Positions 21,688 to 34,300 of a DNA stretch of 64,000 nucleotides are shown here, piece after piece. A program made the translations under genes and the position numbers. Position 1 is the first letter of the stretch, and each line of letters starts with the position of its first letter. This stretch comes from Usnea hakonensis (taxonomy: Eukaryota > Ascomycota > Lecanoromycetes > Lecanorales > Parmeliaceae): positions 4,917-68,916 of the forward strand of contig BLJB01000227.1 in assembly GCA_013423325.1 (NCBI GenBank), written 5' to 3'. The notes under the pieces are model-generated. The model searched no databases. It was not told the DNA's origin and saw only the letters and a list, made by a program, of their open reading frames with translations.

Positions 21688-24600
21688 ATGACTGACCCGC
21701 TATCCGTCGCGGGCAGCGTTGCGGGGGTGATCTCGCTGGGAATTCAAGTCACGCAGTCGCTGGTCAAGTTCTATACTGCCTATACAAATCGGAACTCTGA
21801 CCTCGTTCATATGACCAAAAGGCTTGAGAGTCTCTTGGATATCTTCCAATGCCTTGAGAAGACTTTATCAGATCGAAGTTTCCAAGCGGGCGATAAAAGC
21901 TTGATTGAGAATATCGAGACATCGATCACAAACTGCGATGAGATAATCCAAGAACTGCAGGATGAGTGGAAGAAATTCAGCGAAATTCCCTCCAAGGACG
22001 TCAAGGCTGTTGCCAGCGTTATGGGACGTCGGGGGATATATCCTTTTCGACGGAGCACTCTGCAGAAACTTGATGAAGAGATCGATGAAATACGTGCTAA
22101 CCTCTCCTTTGCTCTAGACGTGTTGCAGCTCAAGGGTACTCAGAGAATTGAAGACGACGAGAATCAAAGGAAAGTTCTTCTGGACTTGATTAGGACTGAT
22201 CAAATTTCATCGAATCTTCTTGACTGGCTAAAGGCACCTGATGCTTCTATAGAGCACAACACAGCGTGCGAAAAGAAACACCCTGGCACAGGAATATGGC
22301 TTACTAAGAGTTCCCAATTTTCAACATGGTTGACAGAAAAGAACTCCTTGATATGGCTAAATGGCTTTGCGGGCTCTGGCAAGTCAGTCTTGTGCTCTAC
22401 AGCGATCCTTTCCGCTCTGCGGCACCGAGGATCTAATACCAAAATCGGAATTGCGTTCTTCTATTTTGCTTTCAACGATGAGTCGAAGCAAGACGTATCA
22501 GCTATGCTACGAGCTCTGTTACTACAATTATCGAGCCAACTCCGAGACGGATATACGGATCTTACCCGGCTATATGAGTCACAAAAGCCTAATACACCTC
22601 GACGGCCAATGCTAGTTGACTATCTCCATCGCCTGATTCAAAGATTCCACCAAGTGTTCATCTTTTTGGACGCGCTTGACGAAAGTCCGCGGAATGGACC
22701 ACGACAATATGTGCTCGATGTATTACAAACCATACGAAAGTGGAACTTCCAAGGTCTGCACCTCTTCTTCACAAGCAGAGATGAGCCGGATATTCGTGAT
22801 TCTCTCGATGTTCCTACCACGCAACAAGTTGCACTGCAAAGTACGGAGATAGACCAGGATATTGTCAACTTCATATCCGGTCAGTTTGATGCAGATCAGA
22901 GACTCAGAAAATGGGGGCCCTATCGTAATAAGATCCAATCATCACTAGCCAAGCGTGCCAATGGCATGTAAGTGAACAATGATATCGAAGCGGTGGCTTT
23001 TGGGAATATTGGCTAACCATTGCACAGGTTTCGATGGGTTGAATGCCAGATCAAGTCTTTGCAGACGTGTCCCTGCAGTGAACATCATCTCGAACATCTT
23101 CTTGATTCGCTACCTCAATCACTTGATGAGACGTACGAGCGAATGTTGTGTAACATTGACGACTTCTTGTATGAAGACGCTCGGCGAATCTTGACGTTGC
23201 TTTGTTTTGCTTCAAGGCCATTGACGGTGCAAGAGCTTATTGATGCTATTGCCGTTGAGATCAATGAGTCTCCACGACTGAACTATAAGCGTCGGCTACA
23301 AGACTACAACAGTATTCGCGAAATATGTGGAGGTTTCATTGAGAGCGTTTCTACTACGGATCGTACAAATGAGATCAACCATGAGGAAGAACTGACACAG
23401 AGCTTTCGAATTGCTCATTTTTCAGTTCAGGAGTATCTGGTATCTGAACGTATTCGAAATCAGAAGGCCGCAAAATTCAGTCTGACCAGTGTCACGGCAC
23501 ATGGTGAAATTGCGAAGATCTGTCTAACATACTTGCTCGAGCACGGTCTCTCAAGCTCAACTTTGAATGAGAGCAATTTTGAAGCATTGGACGAGAGCGT
23601 TCTTAAAGCATATCCACTAGCCAAATTTGCGGCTTTGCGTTGGTATCATCATTACCGAAGAACCGTAAAGCACGACGTCGAACTGGAGGACCTCGAACTG
23701 GAAAATTTGATCTTGAAATTGTTCCAAATTCAGGATTCGTATGTTACTTGGCTTGTGCTATATGAAAAAAATAGACCCTCGTTCCATTCTTTTGACTTTC
23801 GCCGCTATTGGGAAGCCATTCCAACTCCCATATATTATGCGTCATTCATGGGACTTTATCAGGTCTTGGATCATCTCGTCAACAGCTGGCAAGTAGAAGA
23901 TACAACTATACCAGCTGACCAACGCATACCTACCTTCAAGCTCTCTAGAGACGTCAACGCGCATGATGGACAGCTTGACAAAGCTCTGCAGGCGGCATCA
24001 TGTGGAGGTCATGAGAAAACGGCGCAAATACTGCTCAATAAGGGAGCTGATATCAACGCACGAGGTGGAGCCGATGGTAGCGCTCTGTACGCGGCGTCAG
24101 AAGGAGGCCATGAGAAAGTGGTACAAATGCTACTCAATAAGGGAGCTGACATCAATGCTGAAGGCGGAATATATGGCAACTCTCTGCAGGTGGCGTCACA
24201 CTGTGGTCATGAGAAAGTAGTAACAATATTACTCAACAAGGGAGCTGATATCGTCGCACAAGATGAAGACTATAGAAGTGCTCTTTACTGGGCGTCATAT
24301 GGAGGTAATGAGAACATAGTGCAGAAACTACTCGACAAAGGAGCTGATATCACGGCTCAAGGCGGGAAATATGCTGTGACCGCGGCGTCATGCAGAGGTC
24401 ATGAGAAAGTAGTGCAGATACTACTCAGCAAAGGAGCTGATATCAAGGCCCTTGGCATCGCTCTGCAGAAAGCGTCTTCTAGAGGTCACGAGAAAGTAGT
24501 GCAGATGCTACTCGACAAAGGAGCTGATATCAAGGCTCTTGGGAACGCTCTGCAGCAGGCGTCATCTACAGGTCACGAGAAAGTAGTGCAGATGCTACTC

Positions 24601-25050
24601 GACAAAGGAGCTGATATCAAGTCTCTTGGGAACGCTCTGCAGGAGGCGTCATCTACAGGTCACGAGAAAGTAGTGCAGATGCTACTCGACAAAGGGGCTG
24701 ATGTCAACGCGCCAGGTGGACCCTATGGTAACGCTCTGCAGATAGCGTCACGTGGCGGTCATGAGAACGTAGTGCAGATGCTACTCGACAAAGGAGCTGA
24801 TGTTAACGGGCCAGGTGGAGACTATGGTAACGCTCTGCAGGAAGCGTCACATGGAGGTTATATGGAAGTAGTGCAGGAACCACCCGACAATGGAGCTGAT
24901 GTCTATGCACCTGGTGGAGACTATGGCAATGCCCTGTCTGCTGCGTTAGATGGACAGCTTGAGAAATTATTCAAACCGTTTAGAGATTATGGTTCAAGGT
25001 TCCCAATCGTGGGCCCTAGATCGACGAACGGTTTGGATCAGTTAGTATAA
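21688..25050 (+). CDS. NACHT-ankyrin STAND receptor (fungal NLR)
   Basis: Exon 1 is 21688-22967, the intron is 60 bp (GTAAGT..GCACAG, branch-like GGCTAACC) and exon 2 is 23028-25050. That gives 3303 nt, 1100 residues, with no breaks. The first in-frame ATG gives MTDPLSVAGSVAGVISLG, the start of the fungal N-terminal domain of STAND proteins (residues 1 to about 120). The NACHT-type NTPase has Walker A GFAGSGKS (226-233) and Walker B VFIFLDALDE (323-332), then FTSRDEPDI as sensor region. An all-helical linker follows (about 450-730). Then come about 10-11 ankyrin repeats (about 741-1080) with the core GHEKVVQMLLDKGADI. Fungal NLRs of this build act in non-self recognition, heterokaryon incompatibility or programmed cell death: repeats sense and NACHT oligomerises. 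The ligand and effector partner here are unknown. The intron falls between NACHT and linker, a common place. Confidence 0.9.
24440..24860 (+). repeat. Near-identical 90/99-bp tandem ankyrin units
   Basis: Successive units share long identical DNA (AGAAAGTAGTGCAGATGCTA and GACAAAGGAGCTGATATCAA recur). Units 5-7 are 90 bp (30 residues) and lack the GG-x-YG turn, while flanking units are 99 bp (33 residues). High DNA identity, not just protein identity, points to recent unit duplication or gene conversion. Confidence 0.8.
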
Positions 25051-25547
25051 CAGTCACATATGTAGCAAACATTGAGTCCAATCTGGCTTGCATCACTGAT
25101 TCTGCTCAGCAACACAACAGTGGCATCCTAGACAGCATTCATAAAGTTCTTTCCCCGGGCAAGTGATCCTCGTCCCTGTCACATCCTACGCTTGTGCTTC
25201 CGATCGTTCCAATCTCCCCCCCAATCCGAGTCCATGCTGTGAGATTTCGATAAGTAAGAAATCCTCCTTCCCATTTTTTGAAGCGCACCCGCTTAAGATC
25301 CGCTCGTGGTGTACGGGCAGAGAGTTCAGAGTCTATCAACAGGTGTAGCGGAGAATGATAGAAAGAAGGCAGAACTCATAGCCAACAACGAACTAGCTAC
25401 CAAACGTCAGATGGAAGAAATGCGTAGTCAGGAGACGGCTATCTCTAGAGAAAAACAGGCAGTTGACCGGCGGGGATGAGCTAGACACTCTGACAGATTC
25501 TGATCGACCATACCGCGTACCAGAGAGAACATCTCCTCACCCCCTGT
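25051..25547. other. Intergenic region downstream of the NLR gene
   Basis: No complete gene. The stretch 25366-25480 reads on the + strand as a charged helix-like peptide (IANNELATKRQMEEMRSQE) that ends at a stop near 25480. It could be the tail of a lost gene. The remainder shows nothing. Confidence 0.35.
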
Positions 25548-25718
25548 CTAAAGCCGGCGAGCGCATGCTTGGAAGTCTGTGGCTTCAAAGGGTAGGTAAT
25601 AGATCATCTTTATGTACTCCCGATACTCTGGATACCATCCCGTGTATCCCCGACCGACGACGGATATGATGCGATCGTATTTCACAATGATGTTGTGCGG
25701 ACCGATGTCGCCGTGGGT
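25548..25718 (-). pseudogene. Aminoglycoside phosphotransferase/choline kinase-like C-terminal fragment
   Basis: The minus-strand frame from 25718 to the TAG at 25550-25548 reads THGDIGPHNIIVK, then a strand, then GWYPEYREYIK. That is the Brenner-type catalytic loop (HGD.xPxN) and the following GWYPEYWEY segment typical of fungal APH-family proteins. The metal-binding Asp segment (normally IIDWEFAG) reads VVGRGYTG, so a key Asp is missing. Upstream (25719-25970) the frame is not continuous and I could not recover the N-lobe. I infer a decayed gene. A split gene with unrecognised introns is less likely because of the missing Asp. Confidence 0.6.
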
Positions 25719-26245
25719 CCGACGCCCTCATACCATTTTTGACAATCTCGACGAAGAGATCCAAAAATAAAACTAGCCACTCAGTATACACGAGACTACA
25801 ACAGAAGAAGCCAATCCTTCTTTCGACGTCTCCGAGAACTTTGGCACGGCACTCCACGTGAGTGAGAATTTGGGCTTCACTAGAACCAGATTCGAGGGCT
25901 GGCATCGTGGAAACCAGTGTACGAGAGATAAAGGGCATGTTGGACTATGAAATTTTTTTTCAAGCGGGCGCACACTCCGATTTAACAGATTTTAATGAGA
26001 AGTAAGACCTCCATGTTTATCAACTAGAAAATTGCGAAAACTTACAAGCACTGTCACAGACATAGCATGGAATAAAATCCGCTCGAAAAAAAGTAAGCCT
26101 AGTGAAGTAAATGCTATGGAAGCTTCAACATCCTACACAAAATTGTGCTTGACGTACTGCCACAGTCTCCAAGTCTAAAACAAGAGCTATCCGCATCGAT
26201 GAGCACCGTCAATCTCGCATATTCCGCAAGAAGGACTCCTGTGTC
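25719..26245. other. Decayed sequence between the APH fragment and the RIP block
   Basis: Probably includes remains of the N-lobe of the APH-like gene on the minus strand (25719-25970) but without a continuous frame. From 26240 the composition falls to the AT-rich, CpA-free type. Confidence 0.4.
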
Positions 26246-28135
26246 CTGTTAATTAATTACCTTAGAGATTTACTTTTAAAATTAGAGCTATAAAAGGCTA
26301 CGTAGTTTACTAAGTTTAAAGTAATAATATAAATCTTTAAAGTTATTAGATATAACTAAAGATCTAGCGTTACTAGACTATCTACTATAAAGGCTACTTT
26401 AATAGATTAAAAGTTTAAAGTATAATAGAAGACTATTATACTTATATAAATATCTCTATATATTACTAAACTAAAGATAATATTAAACTATTAAAATAAA
26501 AAGTTTTATTAAGATTTAATAAGCTTCTTTATTTTATACTTCTTTATTAGTTAGATATAAAATCTTCTAAGTTCTCTATCTATAGATAGTAATTAAGCTA
26601 CTAAGTTTAATAATAATAACTTAACTTTAGTTTACTATAATATAACTCTAATAGATATCGAGAAGTTATAAGATCTAATAGACTTATTAAATAATTTAAT
26701 TAAAGATCTAATATACTTTTTAGACTTAATCTTATAACGAGTATTATTTATCTATAATATAATAGAGAGCTAGAATTAATACCTCTAATAAAAATAATTA
26801 AGTTATTAGAACTACTATATTTATTTTTAATTATATTTAGAAGTATTAGAATCTTTCTCTACTCTAGGCCTTTTTCTAGATCTAGATATCTTATTAGAAT
26901 ATACTTCTACTAAAGCTAATTATACTCGACTTATATTAAATATTTTATAAATAATAGAACTTAATTAAGATATATAAATATTAATTATAAGAGTTTTTAT
27001 ACTAGAACCCGATAATAACGCTCTATTAGAATAATCTAATAAAGACTTTTAAAGGCTAGCTCTTCTATTAATGTTACTAAACTTAATAATAATAAAACTC
27101 GATTATAATAAAGTTTTTAAAATTAGCTCTCGAAAATATAATTACTTTTCTATTAATTATAATAAATATATATATATATATATTATCTTTTTTTATTTTT
27201 AGTTCTTTATATTTTATATATATAGAGCTATTAATATTTAGACTATAAAGTTAAAAGCTATTAGTATAAGAATTCTAAAACTTAGATTTATTAAATAAAT
27301 TATAAAGGGTAATTTTATAATTATTAGAGTCTATAATAACCTTTTATAAAATTTTATAAATATAATTAGATTTAGATTAGTCTAAAAGTAAATAATAATT
27401 AGAATTAACTTTTATATAACTATTAATATTATTAATAAGATAATTAAAAAAATTGTTTAAATAAATTCTTTTAAAAAGGCTTCTATTAAATATATCTTTC
27501 TAATAAAACTTATTAAAAAGTATATTAGGACTATTAAGATTCTATATAGAGAAGATTTCAATAGATCTAATATTAATCTCGAAAGATAAGATAAAATTAT
27601 TAAATTAATTTTTAATAGAATTTTTTATATAAGTACTTCTAGAATATTATTATTACGATACTACCCTAGCCTTCTATCTATAGTCTTATAAGGCCTTCTT
27701 TCTTAGCCTTATAAGACCTTCTCGCTTGGACCTTAGCGATTACTTTATATCTAATACTTTTATACTTAGTACTCTTTCTTCTTTAGAATAGAAATTCTAT
27801 AAAAATAGTAATACCTATTATTATCGTTTCGATTTTAAGTTCTAATCGTAATAAATATTCTTTTTAGCCTTTTACTCCTTTTTATCGAGCTTCTAAATTA
27901 CGGCTTTAGTTCGATATATTTTCCCCGCTAAATTATTAATATTTAGTAAAGACTTATTTAATAAAATAAGATCTCGAGTACCTTTATAATATATATTAGA
28001 ATTAGATAAACCTCTAAAGAACACTTTTATAAAAGATTCTAATATTACGATCTCGAGTATCTATAATACTAAAGTAGACTTAATAATTTTTAAAGATCTA
28101 TTTTATACTTTTATATATTATATTAAAATAGTAAA
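26246..28135 (+). mobile_element. Unidentified RIP-destroyed element, left part
   Basis: AT-rich and nearly free of CpA and TpG. A + strand frame with only TAG/TAA-type stops can be followed from about 27830 to 28121. It resumes after the LINE at 38312, which shows that this and 38312-39055 were once one element. I could not identify its family: no RT, integrase or transposase motif is clear. It is the oldest layer of the nest. Confidence 0.5.
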
Positions 28136-31102
28136 GCGCTAGAAGGGGGCAAGAAAAGGTACTCGTCGCTGATTATCGACGTTGCCACGGAAGAAATGGC
28201 CTCCGGACTAGTACTAAGAGGCCTGGTCGAGGCGGGGGAGGCGAAGGAGGTGTCGCACTATATATACGGAGCGGTATAGTGCTTTAATTACTAGGAGTAG
28301 GGCTATATAGTAGCCTACTATAAAAATAAGACTAGATATACCGAGTATAACTAGAAGTACGATATTAGGGAGTATAATAAGGTAGCTCTAGGGGCCCTTA
28401 AAGTATACGCGGTATATAGCGGTAAGGGTTATATAGCGTATTAGAGGATATATCTAAAAAAGAGGTAAAAGACTAAAAAGATCGCGAGAAAGCTAATATT
28501 AAGATTAATAATAACCTCTAATCTAGAAGGGGTAAGGCCTACCGAAGTACCGAAGACTATTAATAGATTTACGGTAGTTCCGTCTAGGAAGAAGAGAATA
28601 TAAGATATAATTAATATAGAAAGCGATCGCGAAGAGGAAGACTTCGGGACGCTTAAAAGAGCTCCTAGAGTAGAAAGATTAGAAAGATTTATAATAAAGG
28701 AGGTTAACTAAATATTACTATAGATCCTATTCGGGATAGGAATCTAGAGATTAATAGGGGTAGCCTAATTATTCGAGTCCTAGGAAGTCTAGATATAAGA
28801 TATCTAAAAATAGAACTCCTAGTTACTAAACTCTCTATAATAGAAAGCTAGACCTTAATAATACTATAGTATAATATAAGAGGTAAACTAGAAATAATAA
28901 TAGCGCTACTTAATAATTTGGAGATAAAGTAAGCCAACGTCTTAGCGATCTAGAAACCTTAGTAGAATATATATACGAAGTTATTATATAACCCGGGAAC
29001 TAGCGAATTCTTCCTATTATATAAAGATAAAGCGGGTATAAGGATATACCTCTATATTAATAAGAGGATTAATATTAATATATAGGAAGAGATATCCCTA
29101 TTTAAGGATATTTATACTATTACTATAAAGTTTAAAGAAAAAGATAGAGTTATAGAAAAAAAGGTAATTTAGATCCTTAATATATATAACTCTAGCCTAT
29201 CCCTAGTTATTATTAATAATCTATTAAGCCTCCTAATACTAAAGAAGGAGGTCTAGGGATAAGGGGAATAGATAGTAATAGGAGACTTTAATCTCTACTA
29301 TCTAAACTAGAATAATTATAGGAGGTTTAGCTACTATAGGGAAGTAGATAAGCTACTAGAGATAATTATAGAAGTAGATATAAAACTTATACTTTTTAAG
29401 GACTCTATAACCTAGAGGGCGAAGGGTAGCGAAAACGTAATAGACCTTATTTTTATAACGCTAGGACTAATTAAGATAATAAAATTATATAGAATATATC
29501 TAGATCTATAGATAGGCTCCGACTACTTTCTAATATATATAGAGCTCGATCTATTAATAGAAAAAGCTTTTACTATTAGAAGAAAGGCGTAAAAAATAGT
29601 AAAGCTAGAAACTATAAAAACCGCGATCTAAGAGCTAGTTTACTCTTTATTTTCTAGCTAGCTAAGGACTAGAGGAAAGATAAATAAATATTTAAAGAAT
29701 ATTATAGTAGGCCTAAAGAAGGTAGTAGATGAGACTATTCTATAGGCTAAATTATTAGATAGGGCTTAATCGTTCTAGAATTATAACTATAGCGAGACTA
29801 CGTAGAAGGCGAAACGCCTCGCGGCCGAATACTAGAATAGCCGCGGAAACTAGAGAGAAGAAGAATAGCGTACGGCTATAAAATACCGGAATAAAGTAAT
29901 TAGTAGAGCTAAAATACTCGACTTTAGATAAGGAGTTTATAAAGTAGAAGAGTTATAAAAGGGGATCTAGGGGCTAGCTAAATAGACTAGATAGAGTAGT
30001 ATAAATCTAAAGTTACTATTTAAATTCCTAGCGCTTAAAGATAGGGAAGCCGATCTAGTAAGATTATTTAAAAATAAAATAATAATATTTCGAAGAACCT
30101 TCTTTTTATTACCCCTATAAATAGACTTTATCGATATCGAGGATATAGTCTATCTAAACCCAGTAGAGATAATCGTAAAGTTAATAAAAAAGGAGGTTAG
30201 GATAGCGATCTTCTATCTAAAATAGAATAAGGTTCTAGAGATAAATAGAATATTAAATAGATTCTTAAGGTTAGTCGCTAATAAGGCCCTTCTATAGCTT
30301 ACTAGGCTCTTCTAGATATATATAGATCTAGGCTACTATCTAAAGGAGTTTAAAATCGCTAATATAATAGTCCTCTATAAACCGGGTAAAGACGACTATT
30401 TAGAATTAAAGTTATACCGGCTAATCGCCTTACTAAGTATATTAGGGAAAGCTCTAGAGATAGTTATAGCTAAGAGACTTAATAATTATATAGAGAAATA
30501 TAATCTCTTCCCCTTAGAGTAGATAAGTATATAGAAAGGCCGGTCTACCAAGATAGTCCTAGAAATAATAATTAATATAGTATATATAGTATAAGGTAGT
30601 AGTAAGTAGTATATAGTTAGCCTACTCTCTCTAGATATAGTAAGGATATTTAATAATATATCTTATAAGTAGCTTCTCTATAATTTTAAATCTAAGGGGG
30701 TCCCCCCCTAGATAGTAAATTAAATATCGAGCTTCCTTATAGAAAGAGTAATATTAATAACGCTAAAGTAGAAAATAAGCGAGGTAGAACTAATAAAGAT
30801 AAGGATCTTATAGGGGTCCTTAATATCCCTTATACTATTTCTATTCTTTAATATACCGCTTATTAAGAAGTATTTGAAGCTAAAGCTAAACCTCTAAATT
30901 AGCGGCTTTATTAATAATATCTATCTACTAGTATATAGGAAGAGTATAGAAATTAATTATATAATATTTAAAATAGTCTACGAGGTATACCTAAAATAGA
31001 CGAAAATATATAGAGTAACTTTTACCTTTAAGAAGTATAAGCTAGTCTATCTTACTAGAAGGCTAAAGTACTTTAATATAAAAGCTATAATAGATCTAGA
31101 AA
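28136..31102 (+). mobile_element. RIP-destroyed Tad-like LINE, copy B, 5' part
   Basis: Longer relative of the LINE at 1803-4057. In order on the + strand: the end of ORF1 with CCHC-type zinc knuckles (about 28260-28460, several Cys changed to Tyr); an endonuclease region with VIGDFNLYY (near 29275) and a GSDYFLIYIELD segment (near 29520); and reverse transcriptase (about 30180-31102). A 14-bp target duplication ATTAAAATAGTAAA at 28122-28135 and 38298-38311 marks its ends. It is split by the younger gypsy element at 31103-36979 and continues at 36980. It is still 5'-truncated: only the end of ORF1 is present. Confidence 0.85.
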
Positions 31103-31346
31103 TGTCAAGGTTCGGACTGAGATCTACGGGCGCGCGGCTTGGTGTTGATGATTTGGCTTGCTAACTATAGTGGAGGCTAGTTATACAAGACGAACACGAA
31201 GAGGAAAGAAAGAGAAAGAGAGTTCGCTCGAGAAATCAGCCCTTTAAATACCCGTACTCCGCACGCTAGCAATCGATATACGTGTTTAGAATAAGTGAAT
31301 GCAGATTTGATGTCACATGCTATATATGTGTTGAGAAACCGTGACA
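31103..31346 (-). repeat. 3' LTR of Gypsy-2
   Basis: 244 bp, TGTCAAGG..CCGTGACA as written on the + strand. Contains a run of purines and the segment TTTAAATACCC that could be a TATA-like promoter. Differs from the other LTR at four transitions. Confidence 0.9.
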
Positions 31347-31357
31347 GTACCCCCCCC
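31347..31357 (-). other. Polypurine tract of Gypsy-2
   Basis: On the minus strand this is a run of nine G next to the LTR edge, the expected position and composition of the plus-strand primer of an LTR retrotransposon. Confidence 0.6.
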
Positions 31358-34300
31358 CTAGGATCGGACTCCGGACGATTCAGTATTGATTTATTCAGGG
31401 CTTTCGGAGTGGGTAGGTATGAACAGGTCATCTTCTGGGTCGGAATTAGACTCCATGTCGAAATCGTCTGGATTTTCCTTATATACAGCCCAAGTAGCGT
31501 GGCCGGCACGGTCTGGATACCGTTAGAAGTAGTCGTCTAGGGCGTCAGAGGCTGTATAGACGTATTCTAGAGTTTCCCAAGTATAGTAGTAGGCATTTTC
31601 CCACTTGACTCTAAATTTGAGGGTACCTCGTTCCATCTTGCTATCTTCGATTGACTCTACTACCCAGATATCTCGGTTCTGGGCGTCGAGAGAAGGAAAC
31701 GGGACCGGTAGGGCTTAGCCAGGCATAGGGTCGGAGGCTGCAGGCCGTAGGAGATTGGTATAGAAGACATCGTGGCATGACCAATCCGGGGGTAGCTCTA
31801 GCCGGTAAGCATGGGTCCCAATTACCTCCGTAATAGGGAAGGGCCCTTCGAATTTCTCTGAGAGCTTCTTTGAGGTGCGCTGGAGTTGCAGGTTCCGGGC
31901 GTCTAGCCATACCAAGTCTTGCACCTGGTATTTAGGGGCAGGTTGCCGGGTTCGGTTGGCGAATTCCTCTTGGGTGGCCTGGGCGAGTGTCATTTGGGCC
32001 CGTAGGGTTTCGTTGATATGGTTCATTTGCTCGGCGAAGCCGTCAGCGTATAGTCTATCTTGGAGCTGGCGGTAGTTCATAATCCGGTCTTCCCAGTGCG
32101 AGCTAGGTTCGAGGCCCATACGGGGGTGCTGACCCGAGTTTGCGAAGAAAGAGGTAAGCTGGGTGGCTTCCGATAGGTGATTATTGGCGGCAAATTCGGC
32201 CGATAGGAGCCATTTAGCCCAATCGTCCTGAAGGAAGTTCACAAAGACTCGGAGGTACTACTCGAGTATTGCGTTAGCTCGCTCGGTTTACCCATCCGTT
32301 TCCGGGTGGAAGGCGGTAGAGAGGCTGGTCTTGATCCCGCAACGGGTACATAGTTCGTGCCAGAAATGGCTCTCGAATTGGGTGCCCCGGTCGGTAATAA
32401 AGTCGCAGGGTAACCCGTAGTCCTTCCAGACGTGGAGATAGAAGGCACGGGCTGTATCCTCGGCCGTAATCCCATTTATCGGGATGTACTTCACCATTTT
32501 TGTTAACCGGTCCGTGATAACAAGGATATTAACGCACTCCTGGCCGTAGTGGTCGATACTCAAAGGTAACCCGACGATGAAATCCATTGAGATATGACTC
32601 AAAGGTAACCCGACGATGAAATCCATTGAGATATGGGCCCATCGCCTCCGTGGCACGGGTAGAGGTCTTAAGAGTCCCAAGTACTTCTCATGAGAGACTT
32701 TGGCACGGGCGCAGTCATGGCAATTAGCGACGAATTGTTTCACGAAGTTGGAGATTCCTGGCCAGTAGTAAGAGCGGGTCAGAATCTCATAGGTTTTAGC
32801 ACGGCCTGGGTGGCCTGCCATAGGCGTATCATGGGCGAGTTTAACGAGGCGTAAGCGTAGCTCGTTATTATCAGGGATAAAGAGTCTATCCCTAAAATAG
32901 ACCCTGTTATCGCGTAGTTCGCATTCTGATAGGGGGAAGCCTTTCAGCTTCCGGGCGCCCGTTTATAGGGCGTTAATCACGGTCTGGGCTTGCTCACTAT
33001 CCGTGTAGGCTGACCAGATAGCGTCCTCCAAGTCTGGTTCGGCTTCCGGGTCGGGTTGGGGCTCATCTGGCTCTAGTTCAGGGGCTGGGGTAGCAGACTG
33101 TGAGGCTCCTCTACCCTGGATAGGCGCTAGAAGAGCCGCTCGGATAGTGGGGACGTCCTTCTTTCGGGCTAGGATTTGGGTATCTAGGTTTCCGGGCTTA
33201 AGAATTGTCTACCACTAGAGACTTCGATCCTTTTAGGGCTTAGTCTGGCGAGTTAGGGCGTCCGCCCGCCGGTTCAGCGTACCCGGGCGGTAGACGATTT
33301 TGAAGTTGAACCTAGAGAGGAACTCAGACCACCGAGCTTAACGGCGACTTAGGAGCTTAGTCGACATGAAGTACTCCAGATTTTTGTGATCAGATACCAC
33401 GGATACGGGCTCCTGGGTACCCTCGAGCTCGGGGCGCCAGAGCTCGAAGGCCCGAATGATTGCCAGAAGTTCCTTGTCATAGATCTCATAATTGCACTCC
33501 GCAGGGGACATCTTAGTAGAGAAGTACGCGACAGGCCTAAGGACCCCCTAGGGGTCGTATTGGGACATAACTCCTACTACGACCTCGTCCGAAGCGTCCG
33601 TCTCAACGACAATTTGCTTCTTCGGGTCGTAGTGCAGTAGGATAGGTACCGTAGTAAAGGCGAGTTTCAGAGATTCAAAGGCCTTATTACAACTGGAAGT
33701 CCACTGGAACTGGACTCCTTTCTTAGTAAGCTCCGTGAGTGGCTTGGCAAGTAGCGAGAACCCCCTAATAAATCGTCGGTAGAAGTTCGCGAAGCCTAGA
33801 AAGGCTTGCACGTCCTTCACGCAGGTGGGGGTAGGCCATTCGGCGACCGCTAAGAGCTTGTCCGGATCCATACTAACGCCGTAGGTCGTAATAATTAACC
33901 CCAGGTAACGCACTTCGTCAACGCTAAAGGCGCACTTGTCGATATCAACTTAGAGGCCCGCTTCGCGGAGCCTAGCGAGCACGAGCTTAACGTGCCGGGT
34001 ATGCTCGGTCTTGGAATTGCTATAGATCAAGATATCATCGATATACGCAGTACAGAAGTCGTCCAGGTATTCGTATAAGAGGTCGTTCATATATTTCTGG
34101 AACGTTAACGGGGCCCCATAGAGCCCAAAGTTCATAACAAGCGACTCATAGAGTCCGTAGCGAGTCCGGAAGGCAGTCTTCCACTCCTCCCCTAGGGCCA
34201 TTCGAATCTTATTAAACGCTGCGATAATATCCAGCTTAGTGAAATACTTGGCACGGCAGATTCTAGCTAAGGTTTCTTGAATCAGGGGTATTGGGTACCG

